Assembly: GCA_017509245.1 (NCBI GenBank)
Contig: JAFWQC010000019.1
Span: 108,495-172,494, forward strand
DNA: 64,000 bases
Source: Clostridiales bacterium
GTDB lineage: Bacteria; Bacillota; Clostridia; Saccharofermentanales; Saccharofermentanaceae
Direction of reading: 5' to 3'
The position numbers and the translations under genes are program-made. The notes under the pieces are model-generated. The model ran no database searches. It was not told where the DNA came from and worked only from the letters and a program-made list of their open reading frames with translations. Positions 54,945-63,887 of this stretch are shown here, piece after piece (position 1 is the first letter of the stretch; each line of letters opens with the position of its first letter).

Positions 54945-57017
54945 ATGGGAAAGATTCTAAAAGACAGATATGAACTTTTGACAGAACTTGGCCATGGTGG
55001 AATGAGCACTGTCTACCTGGCCAGAGACAACAACCTGGGTTCGTACTGGGCTGTCAAACAAATGAAGAATAATGCCACCAACGAACTTTTTGCGTTCAAG
55101 CAGGAGGTTGAGTTGCTGGCAGGTCTGAATCATCCCGACATACCAAGGATCGTAGACCGTATTGAAGACAACGACGACTATTACGTTGTCATGGATTTCG
55201 TCGACGGAGTGTCTTTGAGCAAGAAGCTGATAACTGAAGGCCCGGTCGATGAGGACACGCTGATCAACTGGAGCAAGATGCTCTGCGCGATACTGAAATA
55301 TCTTCACACGGTCAGATCCAACCCTATCGTCTACAGGGACATGAAGCCGGATAACATTATCCTTTCGCAATCGGGAAGAGTAAAGCTCATCGACTTCGGA
55401 ATTGCAAAGGAATGTGTAAGGGGCGCCGTTGACAAGGGCGAGTGCTACGGAACCAGAGGATATGCTGCACCTGAGCAGTACAAGAACGGCAGCAATATAC
55501 TTGATGAGAGAACGGACATATACAGTCTGGGCTGCACGATGTTCTATCTCATCACCGGCCAAACTCCCGGCAAGGCGCCTAATGCATGCCCTCCCGTAAG
55601 GACTATCAATCCCAACCTGTCCGAGGGTATACAATACATCATTTCGAAGGCTACGCAGGATGATCCTGCCGACAGATACCAGTCCTGTGATGAGATGATC
55701 AGCGACCTTGAGCATATCACGGAGCTGTCATATGAATACAGGGAATCGATGAGAAAGAAGCTCCTGTCGTTCTGTCTTTGCATACTGCTTGCCCTGGTGT
55801 TCACCGGTGTCAGCATCTGGGGATATATCCGTATCCAGAATGATAAGGCGGATAAATTCCAGAGCTCATATAACATGGGTTTCAGCCTCGAGAGAAGCGG
55901 TGATTATGCGGGCGCTGCGGACTACTATACGAAGGCCATCTCTTATAACGGACAGGACTATAACACTTACGTCAAACTGTTCAATGCATTGCTTCCGCGT
56001 GATAATTCGGAGGATTATGCCGAAGGAACAAAGCTTGCGATCGACCAGATGTGCGGAACATATATCGACAATCCAAGTTCCGCCATGTACAAAGATCCGC
56101 GTCTCATGTTTATCGTCGGCAAGAAGTGCATCGAAGTCAATGAGATCAGTTATATCCTGAAGGCGTCCGAGTATTTTTCGCTGATCAAAGAAAGCAAAAT
56201 GTATATTGAAGGCCAGTACGCATTCGTCAATCTCGAGCAGTACCAGCTCATCGCGGATGCCATGTCCAACACGATCGACACACAGGATTTCAACGGCCTG
56301 GAGAGCGCCATCAGGGAGCTTGAGGAAGTCAATAACAATAATAGTCTGTCACTGGAAGACAGACTCCAGAATTACTATACCTTGATCCTGATCTACAGCA
56401 CTTATCCGACCACGCTCGAGAATTCCTATGAGAAGATCCAGCAGCTTGGATTGGAAGCCTACGACCTGATCAACAGGAACATGGATGATGAGAACTTCAG
56501 TTTCAACAGTATCTATCCGCTGTACGAGATGCTTGCGATAGGCAATTACAATGCGGGCCTTACAGCAACGGACGAAAGCATGATCCTTTATTTCACCCAG
56601 TCGATCGAATGGTTTGACCATCTTGAAGAGTTATATAAGATCTCAGATAACGACCTCTACATTAAAAAGGCGAATGCTTACGAGAAGATGTTCGCTTACT
56701 ATACCAGAGGCCAGAGTGCTGGAACGGCGTCCCGTGACTCGATCCGCCTGATCGAATCCGCGATCAGCATCTACGAGAAGATCTACGAGAAGGATCCGTC
56801 ATTCCTTATGTGCCGCATCAAGCTCGGTTTCGCATATGCCGAATATGCCAATGCCACGAACAACCAGAAGGATATTACCAATGCGAAGGATTTCTATTCG
56901 GCGCTGAGCTCTGATATTTCGGGCAGATACCAGTCCGGCATGAGCACGACCGAGATATTCCAGTGGAACTCCCTGACAGATCTCATGAGCAATTACGGTT
57001 ATATCGCCGACAAGTAA
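54945..57017 (+). CDS. Transmembrane Ser/Thr protein kinase with helical extracytoplasmic domain
   Basis: 690 residues. Kinase domain 1-265: G-loop GHGGMSTVY, VAIK lysine K38 (WAVKQMK), aC glutamate E54, catalytic loop YRDMKPDN with D132, DFG at 150, APEQY, so it should be active. One membrane segment at about 273-296, then a mainly helical outside part (300-690) with a TPR-like start (NMGFSLERSGDYAGAADYYTKA). EssB, a core protein of Bacillota type VII systems, has the same order: cytoplasmic kinase fold, one membrane pass, outside helical domain, but is a pseudokinase. This protein could be its active counterpart. Likely substrates carry FHA-binding sites. The operon is divergent from the secretion operons. 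The starting ATG has no strong ribosome binding site. Confidence 0.9.
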   Translation: MGKILKDRYELLTELGHGGMSTVYLARDNNLGSYWAVKQMKNNATNELFAFKQEVELLAGLNHPDIPRIVDRIEDNDDYYVVMDFVDGVSLSKKLITEGPVDEDTLINWSKMLCAILKYLHTVRSNPIVYRDMKPDNIILSQSGRVKLIDFGIAKECVRGAVDKGECYGTRGYAAPEQYKNGSNILDERTDIYSLGCTMFYLITGQTPGKAPNACPPVRTINPNLSEGIQYIISKATQDDPADRYQSCDEMISDLEHITELSYEYRESMRKKLLSFCLCILLALVFTGVSIWGYIRIQNDKADKFQSSYNMGFSLERSGDYAGAADYYTKAISYNGQDYNTYVKLFNALLPRDNSEDYAEGTKLAIDQMCGTYIDNPSSAMYKDPRLMFIVGKKCIEVNEISYILKASEYFSLIKESKMYIEGQYAFVNLEQYQLIADAMSNTIDTQDFNGLESAIRELEEVNNNNSLSLEDRLQNYYTLILIYSTYPTTLENSYEKIQQLGLEAYDLINRNMDDENFSFNSIYPLYEMLAIGNYNAGLTATDESMILYFTQSIEWFDHLEELYKISDNDLYIKKANAYEKMFAYYTRGQSAGTASRDSIRLIESAISIYEKIYEKDPSFLMCRIKLGFAYAEYANATNNQKDITNAKDFYSALSSDISGRYQSGMSTTEIFQWNSLTDLMSNYGYIADK

Positions 57018-57153
57018 GCGCTCCGCATCTGATTTATTGCTTTTGCACAGTTGAACAAGCCCTATTTTATTGAGTCTCACACCTGTACGATGCTTTATAA
57101 TGTTACTGTTCGCACGAAAAAAGCGACAATAAAAGGTGGGAGGAATCCATAAA

Positions 57154-58266
57154 ATGAAGATCGGATGCGTAAAAGAAATCAAGAACAATGAATTCCGTGT
57201 AGGACTTACACCCGACAACGTCAAAGCCTATGTTGCAGCAGGCCACCACGTTTACATGGAAAAGGGTGCAGGTGTAGGATCAGGCTTTACTGACAACGAG
57301 TACATCGATGCCGGTGCATCACTCATCGACAACGCCGCAGACATCTGGGCTCTCGTTGACATGATGGTCAAGGTAAAAGAACCGTTGCCGGAAGAATATC
57401 CGCTCTTCAGAGAAGGACTTATTCTTTATACATATCTTCACCTTGCAGCTGACAAGGAGCAGACAGATGCTCTCCTTAACGGCAAGGTAAAGGCAGTCGC
57501 TTACGAGACCATCCAGGAGAAGGACGGCTCACTTCCGTGCCTCGCGCCTATGTCCCAGATCGCAGGCCGTCTTTCCATTCAGGAAGGCGCTAAATATCTC
57601 GAAAAGAAGTTCGGAGGCGAAGGCATCCTCTTAGCAGGTGTTCCCGGCACTCCCAAGGCAAACGTAGTCATCCTAGGCGGCGGCACGGTCGGCATGAATG
57701 CATGCAAGATCGCAGTCGGCATGGGGGCCAACGTTACCATCCTTGATGTTAACCTCAAGAGACTGGAAGAACTCGACAACAGGTTCGGTTCACACATCCA
57801 GACACTTGTCTCCAACGACTCAAATGTTGAAAGAGCAGTAAAGGACGCTGACCTCGTCATCGGTTCAGTACTTATCCCGGGCGGTTCCACACCGAAGCTT
57901 TTCAAGCGCAAGTATCTTCCTGAAATGAAGAGCGGCGCAGTATTTGTAGACGTTGCAATTGACCAGGGCGGATGCGGCGAATCTTCACGCGTCACAACAC
58001 ACGACGATCCGATCTTTGTTGAAGACGGTGTCGTTCACTACTGCGTAGGCAACATGCCCGGCTCAGTTCCGAGAACATCCACGATCGCTCTCACAAACGC
58101 AACACTCCGCTACGGTCTCCAGATTGCGGCTTCAGGTCTTGAAGAAGCAGTCAAGGCTAACAACGCTATCGCTTTAGGCGTTAACTGCTACGACGGAAAG
58201 ATCGTAAATAAGAACGTTGCGGCAGCGCTTGATTACGAGTATGTCGATCTGAACGGACTTATCTGA
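57154..58266 (+). CDS. ald: Alanine dehydrogenase
   Basis: 370 residues, the standard length. It catalyses reversible NAD-dependent deamination of L-alanine to pyruvate and ammonium in the cytoplasm. Family motifs: an opening KIGCVKEIKNNEFRVGLTP with the substrate-binding Arg, MVKVKEPLPEEY, the Rossmann motif VVILGGGTVGMNACKIAVG, ITLTNATLRY-like TIALTNATLRY and PGSVPRTST. The ATG at 57154 was chosen because GGGAGG is 13 to 8 bases upstream and the domain starts directly; an in-frame ATG at 57136 lies before the ribosome binding site. It stands alone, after the kinase, with an intrinsic terminator behind it. TATAAT at 57097-57102 may be its -10 but the possible TTGAGT is 20 bp away. Confidence 0.95.
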   Translation: MKIGCVKEIKNNEFRVGLTPDNVKAYVAAGHHVYMEKGAGVGSGFTDNEYIDAGASLIDNAADIWALVDMMVKVKEPLPEEYPLFREGLILYTYLHLAADKEQTDALLNGKVKAVAYETIQEKDGSLPCLAPMSQIAGRLSIQEGAKYLEKKFGGEGILLAGVPGTPKANVVILGGGTVGMNACKIAVGMGANVTILDVNLKRLEELDNRFGSHIQTLVSNDSNVERAVKDADLVIGSVLIPGGSTPKLFKRKYLPEMKSGAVFVDVAIDQGGCGESSRVTTHDDPIFVEDGVVHYCVGNMPGSVPRTSTIALTNATLRYGLQIAASGLEEAVKANNAIALGVNCYDGKIVNKNVAAALDYEYVDLNGLI

Positions 58267-58298
58267 TATTAATAAATTCAGCATTTAATAATTTAGTG

Positions 58299-58330
58299 CC
58301 CCCGGAGTTCGATCGACTTCGGGGGTGTTT
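58299..58330 (+). terminator. Intrinsic terminator after ald
   Basis: CCCCCGGAGT (58299-58308) pairs with ACTTCGGGGG (58315-58324 region) with one G-T wobble, followed by TGTTTTT. Confidence 0.85.
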
Positions 58331-58481
58331 TTACGGTGAGGCGCGATGCTTGGGCAGCTTGTTGTGCAGAATCTGCACTGTTTTTGCAATTTTCGTAACC
58401 ATTTCGTAACCACGCCGTGCATCATTGATGTACAGGGACAAGAATGATTTCCACAAGGAAAACGGGCGTAAGCGGTAAGCG

Positions 58482-58847
58482 TTATCTTATCTCGTAGCCG
58501 TTCGCACCTAACACGCTGAGCGCTCTGTCAAAGTTCTCTTCTTTAACGAACACATAGTCGGTGTTGTATGTGGACACCGCGAAAATTCCGATCTTATTCT
58601 CTGCGAGGATCGTCGATATCTTCGAGAGTATGCCGATAAGCGAGAAGTCGAGCGTTCCGACTATCCTGAATCCCCTCCAGCCGTCGTCCCTTTCGAGGGT
58701 ATCGGAGGGAACGTCTGTCGTCTTGCAAAGGAGCGAGATCTCCTCATCGGTTATGCCGGTGAAATAGAATTCCTTGTCTGTTTCAAGCTGTGTAACATTG
58801 TTAAGTTTGCATACCGTGAACGGGAAGGGGAGAGATTGCAGTGTCAT
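58482..58847 (-). CDS. ACT-domain protein
   Basis: 121 residues with an N-terminal strand-rich part (FTVCKLNNVTQL, FYFTGITDEEISLLC) and a C-terminal ACT-like domain (GTLDFSLIGILSKISTILAE, IGIFAVSTYNTDYVFVKEE). ACT domains bind amino acids to regulate metabolism; small free ACT pairs of this type are found in many bacteria, some related to eukaryotic CASTOR amino-acid sensors. Here no partner is seen, except that it lies next to ald (alanine metabolism), convergent to it. ATG 58847 was chosen: AGGAG lies 7 to 11 bases upstream and the longer frame to 59165 runs through the next gene's promoter. Confidence 0.82.
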   Translation of the reverse strand: MTLQSLPFPFTVCKLNNVTQLETDKEFYFTGITDEEISLLCKTTDVPSDTLERDDGWRGFRIVGTLDFSLIGILSKISTILAENKIGIFAVSTYNTDYVFVKEENFDRALSVLGANGYEIR

Positions 58848-58985
58848 GTGACGCTCCTGAAGTGAATTTTTCGTGATTTCCATATTATACGACATAACAG
58901 GGCTTTCACTCAAACTTCGCTCAAAAGTAACACCGGGGTCGGGTATAATAATCACTGAGCGAACAAGAAACCGACAGGAGAGATT

Positions 58986-59402
58986 ATGAACAAAAAACTT
59001 ATTGCTACACTTTTGGCAGCAGGGATCGTCCTGTCTGTTGCTTCCTGCAGCAAAGAGGAGGAGCAGACCACAGAAGCGCCCGCCGTGATCACTGAGACCG
59101 AAGTAAACGGACCGGAGAAAGAAACCTGGGAAGGCAAGTGGGAAGATCCGGAGACCGGAGAGCACATGGAGATCTACGAATTATCGGCGGCCGGGTTCAA
59201 GGTGCATTTCTACCACGAGATGGAAGGCAATATCGAACTGTACGAATACGACATGGAGTTTGATAATGCTGAGCAGACCATTGCCTCACAGACAGGCGAT
59301 GCGGATTCCAACGGCGGCTGGGAATACACATTCATTCTCGGCAGCGGGCAGATGACCGTCAAGGACAAGCATTCTGACCACATCTATTACAGAGCAAACT
59401 AA
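58986..59402 (+). CDS. Small lipoprotein, unknown function
   Basis: 138 residues. Lipobox VASC at about residue 21, a Glu/Thr-rich linker, then a compact strand-rich domain (WEGKWEDPETGEHMEIYEL, FKVHFYHEMEGNIELYEYDM, FDNAEQTIAS, GWEYTFILGSGQMTVKD), lipocalin-like in appearance: GKWEDPETG followed by strands measuring the response. No named family. Divergent from the ACT-domain gene; -10 TATAAT at 58944-58949. A strong terminator follows. Confidence 0.75.
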   Translation: MNKKLIATLLAAGIVLSVASCSKEEEQTTEAPAVITETEVNGPEKETWEGKWEDPETGEHMEIYELSAAGFKVHFYHEMEGNIELYEYDMEFDNAEQTIASQTGDADSNGGWEYTFILGSGQMTVKDKHSDHIYYRAN

Positions 59403-59434
59403 TCCCGTTAGATATAAGCAACCCCAAAAGAATA

Positions 59435-59474
59435 AGGCTGTCCCAGGCGAATGCATAAGGACAGCCTGTTTTTT
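59435..59474 (+). terminator. Intrinsic terminator after small lipoprotein
   Basis: AGGCTGTCC (59435-59443) and GGACAGCCT (59459-59467), then GTTTTTT. Confidence 0.9.
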
Positions 59475-59585
59475 GTGCGTGCGCGAAAATATATCTCACA
59501 ACATCCGCGTCTTCTGTATAATACTGCCGCACGAAAACAAGTCTTGAAGCAACCGAGCCTTATTCGCCATACATCCGCACTCTAA

Positions 59586-59615
59586 TAAAAAGCCCTCCGC
59601 TTTTGCAGAGGGCTT
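59586..59615 (-). terminator. Intrinsic terminator of LRR protein gene
   Basis: AAGCCCTC (59590-59597) and GAGGGCTT (59608-59615); on the minus strand it ends in TTTTTATT. The hairpin with its flank TAGTGTGTTGA is copied at 63711-63755. Confidence 0.85.
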
Positions 59616-59647
59616 GATAGTGTGTTGATTAATTACCGCCGATCAGT

Positions 59648-62600
59648 TTAGTTAGCCATGTAGTTTTCAGCAGCCTTGCTGAACCAGTAAAGTGAAGCAA
59701 CGGTATCCTTCAATTCCTGTGTTCGTGTTGCCGTCAAAGGTCTGGTGATAACGTTGTAGCAGTAATTCATCGGGCTGTATGTGAGGCTGAAATTAACACC
59801 ATCACAAGTGAATGTGAGAGTGTAATCCTCATAGATGTCTTGAACCTTGATGCCGGTAACAGAGACCTTGGTGTAAGTGCCGTCGGACTTCAGGGGAGTC
59901 GTTATTACCTCGCCGTTGCACTTAACGACAGTGTCTGTAGGCAAGCCATTGAAATAGAAGTTCAGGACGAGCTCGGATTTAGTTGAAAGAGATGCGCTGT
60001 TCAAAGTGATGATCCTCGTACCCGTGTCAAACTGTGAAACACCGGAATAAACATAACCTGAGATAGCCGAATCAGGAACATTGATCAAACTGCGCTGCCA
60101 AGGCTCGAGGATCATATTGGCAAGACTATTCACGTTGTGCTTGAAGTAGAGCTGTGAGCAAGCTCCGTAGTTGACCATTGCGGTTACAAGATCAACAGTC
60201 TTCTGATCACCGTGATTCAGGAGATACTGGCAGTAATCTCTTACACAGAAAGAATAGGAAGGACCTGCCGGAACTCCGTCGAGTGCATAGAGCTGGGCAG
60301 TGATGATATCACTCATCTCCTTTGCGACCACGTCACAGCGGAAGATATAGTAACCGTCAGCATTAGCTGTAAGATCTTTTACCATGACCTTCGTTGTTCT
60401 GCCGTTAATGGTAAAGAGCATGTAAGCTTTGCTGTCAGCACCGGTAAGAGACTCGTTTACTGTCATATAGAAGTTAACGCCGATACTGCCGTCAAGGCTT
60501 AATGAATAACCATAGAGGTGGGTGTTGCCGCTGCCCATGAATATTTCGTTGGCGTCGCCCACGAAAACAACATTGGCATTGAAATCCGGCTGACCCTGGC
60601 AGTAAATGTAATATTCAAGATGTTCGCTGAGAACGTGACACTTTGTCTTGTTTTCTTCGATTGAAGTAATCTTAAAATCATTGAGTAGTGAGTCATTCCA
60701 TTCAAGCACGACACAAGGCGCGAAGAGATAGACATCATTTACGCTTGTGCAGTTAAAGAATGCATCACCGTCGATATGGATAATGCTCTCAGGGAGTGTT
60801 ACAGACTTAAGTGAATAGCAGTTCATGAATGCCTTTTCACCGATCTCCCTAACGCCGCAGGGAACCACAATGCTTTCCATGGCTGCGCACTCCAGGAATG
60901 CGTATGAAGAGATCCTTTCCACGCTGTTGGGGATATTTACTGATTTGAGGCTGTAGCAGCCGGAGAACAGCAGCGAGCTTATCTCGTTAATGCCGTTCGG
61001 GAGTTTTACTGTCTCAAGATTTTCGCATCCTGAGAATGCCTGTTCTCCAAGATAGGTTACACTGTCTGGAATGCTGATAGTTTTAAGATTTGTACATCCG
61101 CAGAAAGCTCCATTGCAAATAACATTCAACCCGTCAGGAAGATATATCGATTCAAGTGACCAGCAATTAGTGAATGCGAAGTCTCCTATACTGTATAAAG
61201 ATGAGGGAAGGCTGACTGTACTAAGAGATGTGCAGCTGTTGAATGCGCTTGGTGAAATAAAGAGGACCTTATCAGGAATAATTATTTCCTCAAGGCTTGA
61301 GCAGTTACAGAATATTTCTTCACTAAGGCAATCGAGATTATCAGAAAGTCTTACGTCGGTCAGGCTTGTGCATCCTTCGAAAGCGGCATCCTCAATAACA
61401 GTAACATTGTCAGGAATATAGATCGATCCGAGTGAATCGCAGCCGCCGAAAGCATAGTAGCCTATGCTTGTTACCGTATCAGGAATATTGATCGTAGTAA
61501 GATTTTTACAGTCGGCAAATGCACTTTGAGTGATGGCTTTAATGCCGTCACAAAGAGTTATTTTGGTGAGCTTCTCACAATTAGAAAAAGCATAACCGCC
61601 AATATTTTCCATGCTGCCCGGGATGGTGATCTCTTCAAGCTCCGGATTGCTGTAAAAAGCGCTATTGCCGATAACCGACAAACCTTCTGCAAGAGTTACG
61701 GATGTGAGGTTATTGCTGGCAAAAGCGTAAGAGCCCATAGTAGTTACACTTGCAGGAATCTCGATAGATGTTAAGTGGGTATAGAAGAAAGCTGCTTCCC
61801 CGATAGTCTCGACGCTGTCAGGTATAGTGACAGATTCAAGACCGCTTCCGCAGAATACGGAATAGTCTATGAATTCGATATTGTCAGGGATCTCGATCGA
61901 TTTAAGGCTTTTGCAATTATAGAAAAGTTCATGGTTCAGAGACGTCATCCCGGTCGAGATATTTACTGTCTCCAGATTTATACAATCGTTGAATGCCCCG
62001 TATCCTATATCGGTTACACTGTTTGGAACAATTACGGTTTTGAGATTCTCACATTCATAGAAAGCAACGTAACCAAGGGTCTCAAGGCCGTCAGGCAATT
62101 CTACCGTCTCAAGAGCATCGCAGTATGCAAAAGCAGAATGACCGATGCTCTTTACGCTTCCCGCAAATGTTATCTCTGATAATCCGCTGTCGTAAAAAGC
62201 GCAGTCGTCAATGCTGATCACACTTGCAGGAACAGTAACGGAAGAAAGGCTGTAGCAATTCCCAAATGAATAATTTCCGATTTTTTTGATGCCGGCAGGC
62301 ATTGTGACTGAAGTAAGTGAAGTAAAGCCGTAGAAGGCATAATTGCCTACTGAAGTTACGCCATTCTCAATAACGATCGTTGTTACTTCATCCTTGATCG
62401 ACTCCCAGTTTGTTCCGCCCTGATAGAAATCGAACATGTTGCCGGTTCCGCTTATAGTCAGAGTCTTGGTCTCATCATCGTATTCCCAGACTACCTGATC
62501 GCCGCAAAGGTCGCCAACAAAGGTAACGTTGGCATCACCATGGTACTCCACGAACTGGTCATAGTATTTCTGTTGGACGTGGAATTTTGTGCCGTGATCA

Positions 62601-63454
62601 CGCATGAAACTTTCATTATCCCCTTCCCATTCCAGTGAGATGGGGTAAGCCTGACAGTATATATCGGTTAATTCAGAGCAATACCTAAAAGCTACAGAAC
62701 TTATTTCTGTTACACTGGCTGGTATGGTTACAGTTTTTAGGTGACGGCAACTATGAAATGTACTGTCTTCTATTGTTTGCACACTATTCGGAATGCATAT
62801 AGATTGGAGTTCAATACATGAATTGAAAGCTCGCTTTCCAATTTCAGTGATACTGTCTGGAAGAGAAACATTTCTCAATTCCCTAAAACCTTGAAAAGCC
62901 TCAGGACTTATAGATGTAACTCCATCTTCAATGATTATGCTTCTTATATTACTCTTATCGTTTTCCCAGGGTCTATTAATTTGCAGAGCATTAAAATCAT
63001 ACATATCACCGGTTCCGCTGATAGTCAGAACATTGTTTTGGATGCTATATGTAAGATTATCACCGGGTATCGCATTAATCCATGAAGCGGTGAAAACAGT
63101 ATTATACGAGGTTAGCTTATTATACCTGCTATTTCCAATCCATTCTGAAAACCCATATCCTTCCGGAGCAGTGAAGCTGTCAGGGCAAAAATACCAGTCC
63201 AGACAGAATGCTAAGCTGCCGTCTTCTTCAATATAGAACTGGCATTCACCTGCATCATGAAAGTCTGCGGCTATTTCGCACTCATCGGACCTAAATACGA
63301 TCGGAGTGCCTGTGCCGTCGCCGGGATCCAGCGTGACGGTGTAGACTGTATCAGGATCATAAGGATCGGCATTGACGGTGATACCGCTGACAGCCATAAT
63401 TGTTGCCACAACGAACATAAGAGTGAGCAGTGTGCCCCAGATCTTCTTTTTCAT
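59648..63454 (-). CDS. BspA-type leucine-rich repeat surface protein
   Basis: 1268 residues. Signal peptide (cleavage near VNADPYDPD, about residue 30). About 30 BspA-type (LRR_5) repeats of 23 residues from residue 160 to 950, of the form SLKSVTIPDSVxxIGxxAFxxC, interrupted by two copies of a linker ending LTISGTGDMYDF and LTISGTGNMFDF. The C-terminal 330 residues are an unrecognised domain (SLDGSIGVNFYMTVNESL, TTKVMVKDLTANADGYYIF) ending in LYWFSKAAENYMAN. No LPXTG or membrane anchor is visible, so attachment is unclear. Such proteins bind host or other surfaces. A paralogue with the same C-terminal tail lies at the right window edge. The -10 TATAAT at 63522-63527 (minus strand) is the likely promoter. 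Confidence 0.92.
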   Translation of the reverse strand: MKKKIWGTLLTLMFVVATIMAVSGITVNADPYDPDTVYTVTLDPGDGTGTPIVFRSDECEIAADFHDAGECQFYIEEDGSLAFCLDWYFCPDSFTAPEGYGFSEWIGNSRYNKLTSYNTVFTASWINAIPGDNLTYSIQNNVLTISGTGDMYDFNALQINRPWENDKSNIRSIIIEDGVTSISPEAFQGFRELRNVSLPDSITEIGKRAFNSCIELQSICIPNSVQTIEDSTFHSCRHLKTVTIPASVTEISSVAFRYCSELTDIYCQAYPISLEWEGDNESFMRDHGTKFHVQQKYYDQFVEYHGDANVTFVGDLCGDQVVWEYDDETKTLTISGTGNMFDFYQGGTNWESIKDEVTTIVIENGVTSVGNYAFYGFTSLTSVTMPAGIKKIGNYSFGNCYSLSSVTVPASVISIDDCAFYDSGLSEITFAGSVKSIGHSAFAYCDALETVELPDGLETLGYVAFYECENLKTVIVPNSVTDIGYGAFNDCINLETVNISTGMTSLNHELFYNCKSLKSIEIPDNIEFIDYSVFCGSGLESVTIPDSVETIGEAAFFYTHLTSIEIPASVTTMGSYAFASNNLTSVTLAEGLSVIGNSAFYSNPELEEITIPGSMENIGGYAFSNCEKLTKITLCDGIKAITQSAFADCKNLTTINIPDTVTSIGYYAFGGCDSLGSIYIPDNVTVIEDAAFEGCTSLTDVRLSDNLDCLSEEIFCNCSSLEEIIIPDKVLFISPSAFNSCTSLSTVSLPSSLYSIGDFAFTNCWSLESIYLPDGLNVICNGAFCGCTNLKTISIPDSVTYLGEQAFSGCENLETVKLPNGINEISSLLFSGCYSLKSVNIPNSVERISSYAFLECAAMESIVVPCGVREIGEKAFMNCYSLKSVTLPESIIHIDGDAFFNCTSVNDVYLFAPCVVLEWNDSLLNDFKITSIEENKTKCHVLSEHLEYYIYCQGQPDFNANVVFVGDANEIFMGSGNTHLYGYSLSLDGSIGVNFYMTVNESLTGADSKAYMLFTINGRTTKVMVKDLTANADGYYIFRCDVVAKEMSDIITAQLYALDGVPAGPSYSFCVRDYCQYLLNHGDQKTVDLVTAMVNYGACSQLYFKHNVNSLANMILEPWQRSLINVPDSAISGYVYSGVSQFDTGTRIITLNSASLSTKSELVLNFYFNGLPTDTVVKCNGEVITTPLKSDGTYTKVSVTGIKVQDIYEDYTLTFTCDGVNFSLTYSPMNYCYNVITRPLTATRTQELKDTVASLYWFSKAAENYMAN

Positions 63455-63759
63455 GGAATAACCCTCTCAATTAAAAATTCCCAAACCAACCACACTAAGA
63501 CAAATTCTTAGCCATAATGGTATTATAACTTCTTTTTGACAATTGCGCACATAGTCAAGCAATTTGTAATCAACTCGAAAACTATGCGCCGTGGGAGTTT
63601 TCTTTTGAACACATCGCGAAAATACAACGCAGCCGTGGAGGATTTTTTCGAGCCCATCGCGAAAATAAGACGGGCAGACCCTCATGCCTTAAGCACTCTT
63701 CAGCACTCCAATAAAAAAGCCCTCCGCAAAAGCAGAGGGCTTGGTAGTGTGTTGAAGGA
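63455..63759. other. Intergenic region upstream of LRR gene
   Basis: 305 bases. It holds a minus-strand TATAAT (63522-63527) without a convincing -35, then two copies of CATCGCGAAAATA (63610-63622 and 63656-63668), and a terminator at 63711-63742 for the small peptide gene. No gene is seen. Confidence 0.5.
63711..63742 (-). terminator. Intrinsic terminator, copy of 59586-59615
   Basis: AAGCCCTC (63717-63724) and GAGGGCTT (63735-63742), T-run on minus strand from AAAAAA at 63713-63718. The flank TAGTGTGTTGA is also shared with the first copy. Confidence 0.85.
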
Positions 63760-63870
63760 TTACATCCCCTCTTGATATAATTCATCTTCATCCTTGACGC
63801 TCGTGACGATGACATCCGTGGAAGAGAATTTGATGACGTCAAGCTCAACTGTTTTGTACTCTTCTTTCAT
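63760..63870 (-). CDS. 36-residue peptide with an IKF..TDVI.TS motif
   Basis: A small reading frame: MKEEYKTVELDVIKFSSTDV, then IVTSVKDEDE and LYQEGM. It has GAGG about 10 bases upstream of the ATG and a terminator directly after its stop. It lies 17 bp after the stop of the LRR paralogue, on the same strand. The pattern (short, acidic end, hydrophobic IKF followed by DVIxTS) recalls small peptides of unknown role annotated in many gut Clostridia; that comparison is from memory. Function unknown. Confidence 0.65.
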   Translation of the reverse strand: MKEEYKTVELDVIKFSSTDVIVTSVKDEDELYQEGM

Positions 63871-63887
63871 GATCAATACCTCATATC

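Noticed and set aside
57071..57102. Promoter TTGAGT with TATAAT before ald
   Set aside because: The spacing is 20 bp; only the -10 is credible.
57154..58266. ald as part of the secretion locus
   Set aside because: Standard metabolic enzyme with its own terminator and likely own promoter.
63582..63848. 88-codon minus-strand frame overlapping the small peptide
   Set aside because: It runs through the terminator hairpin; the 36-codon frame has the ribosome binding site and ends before the terminator.
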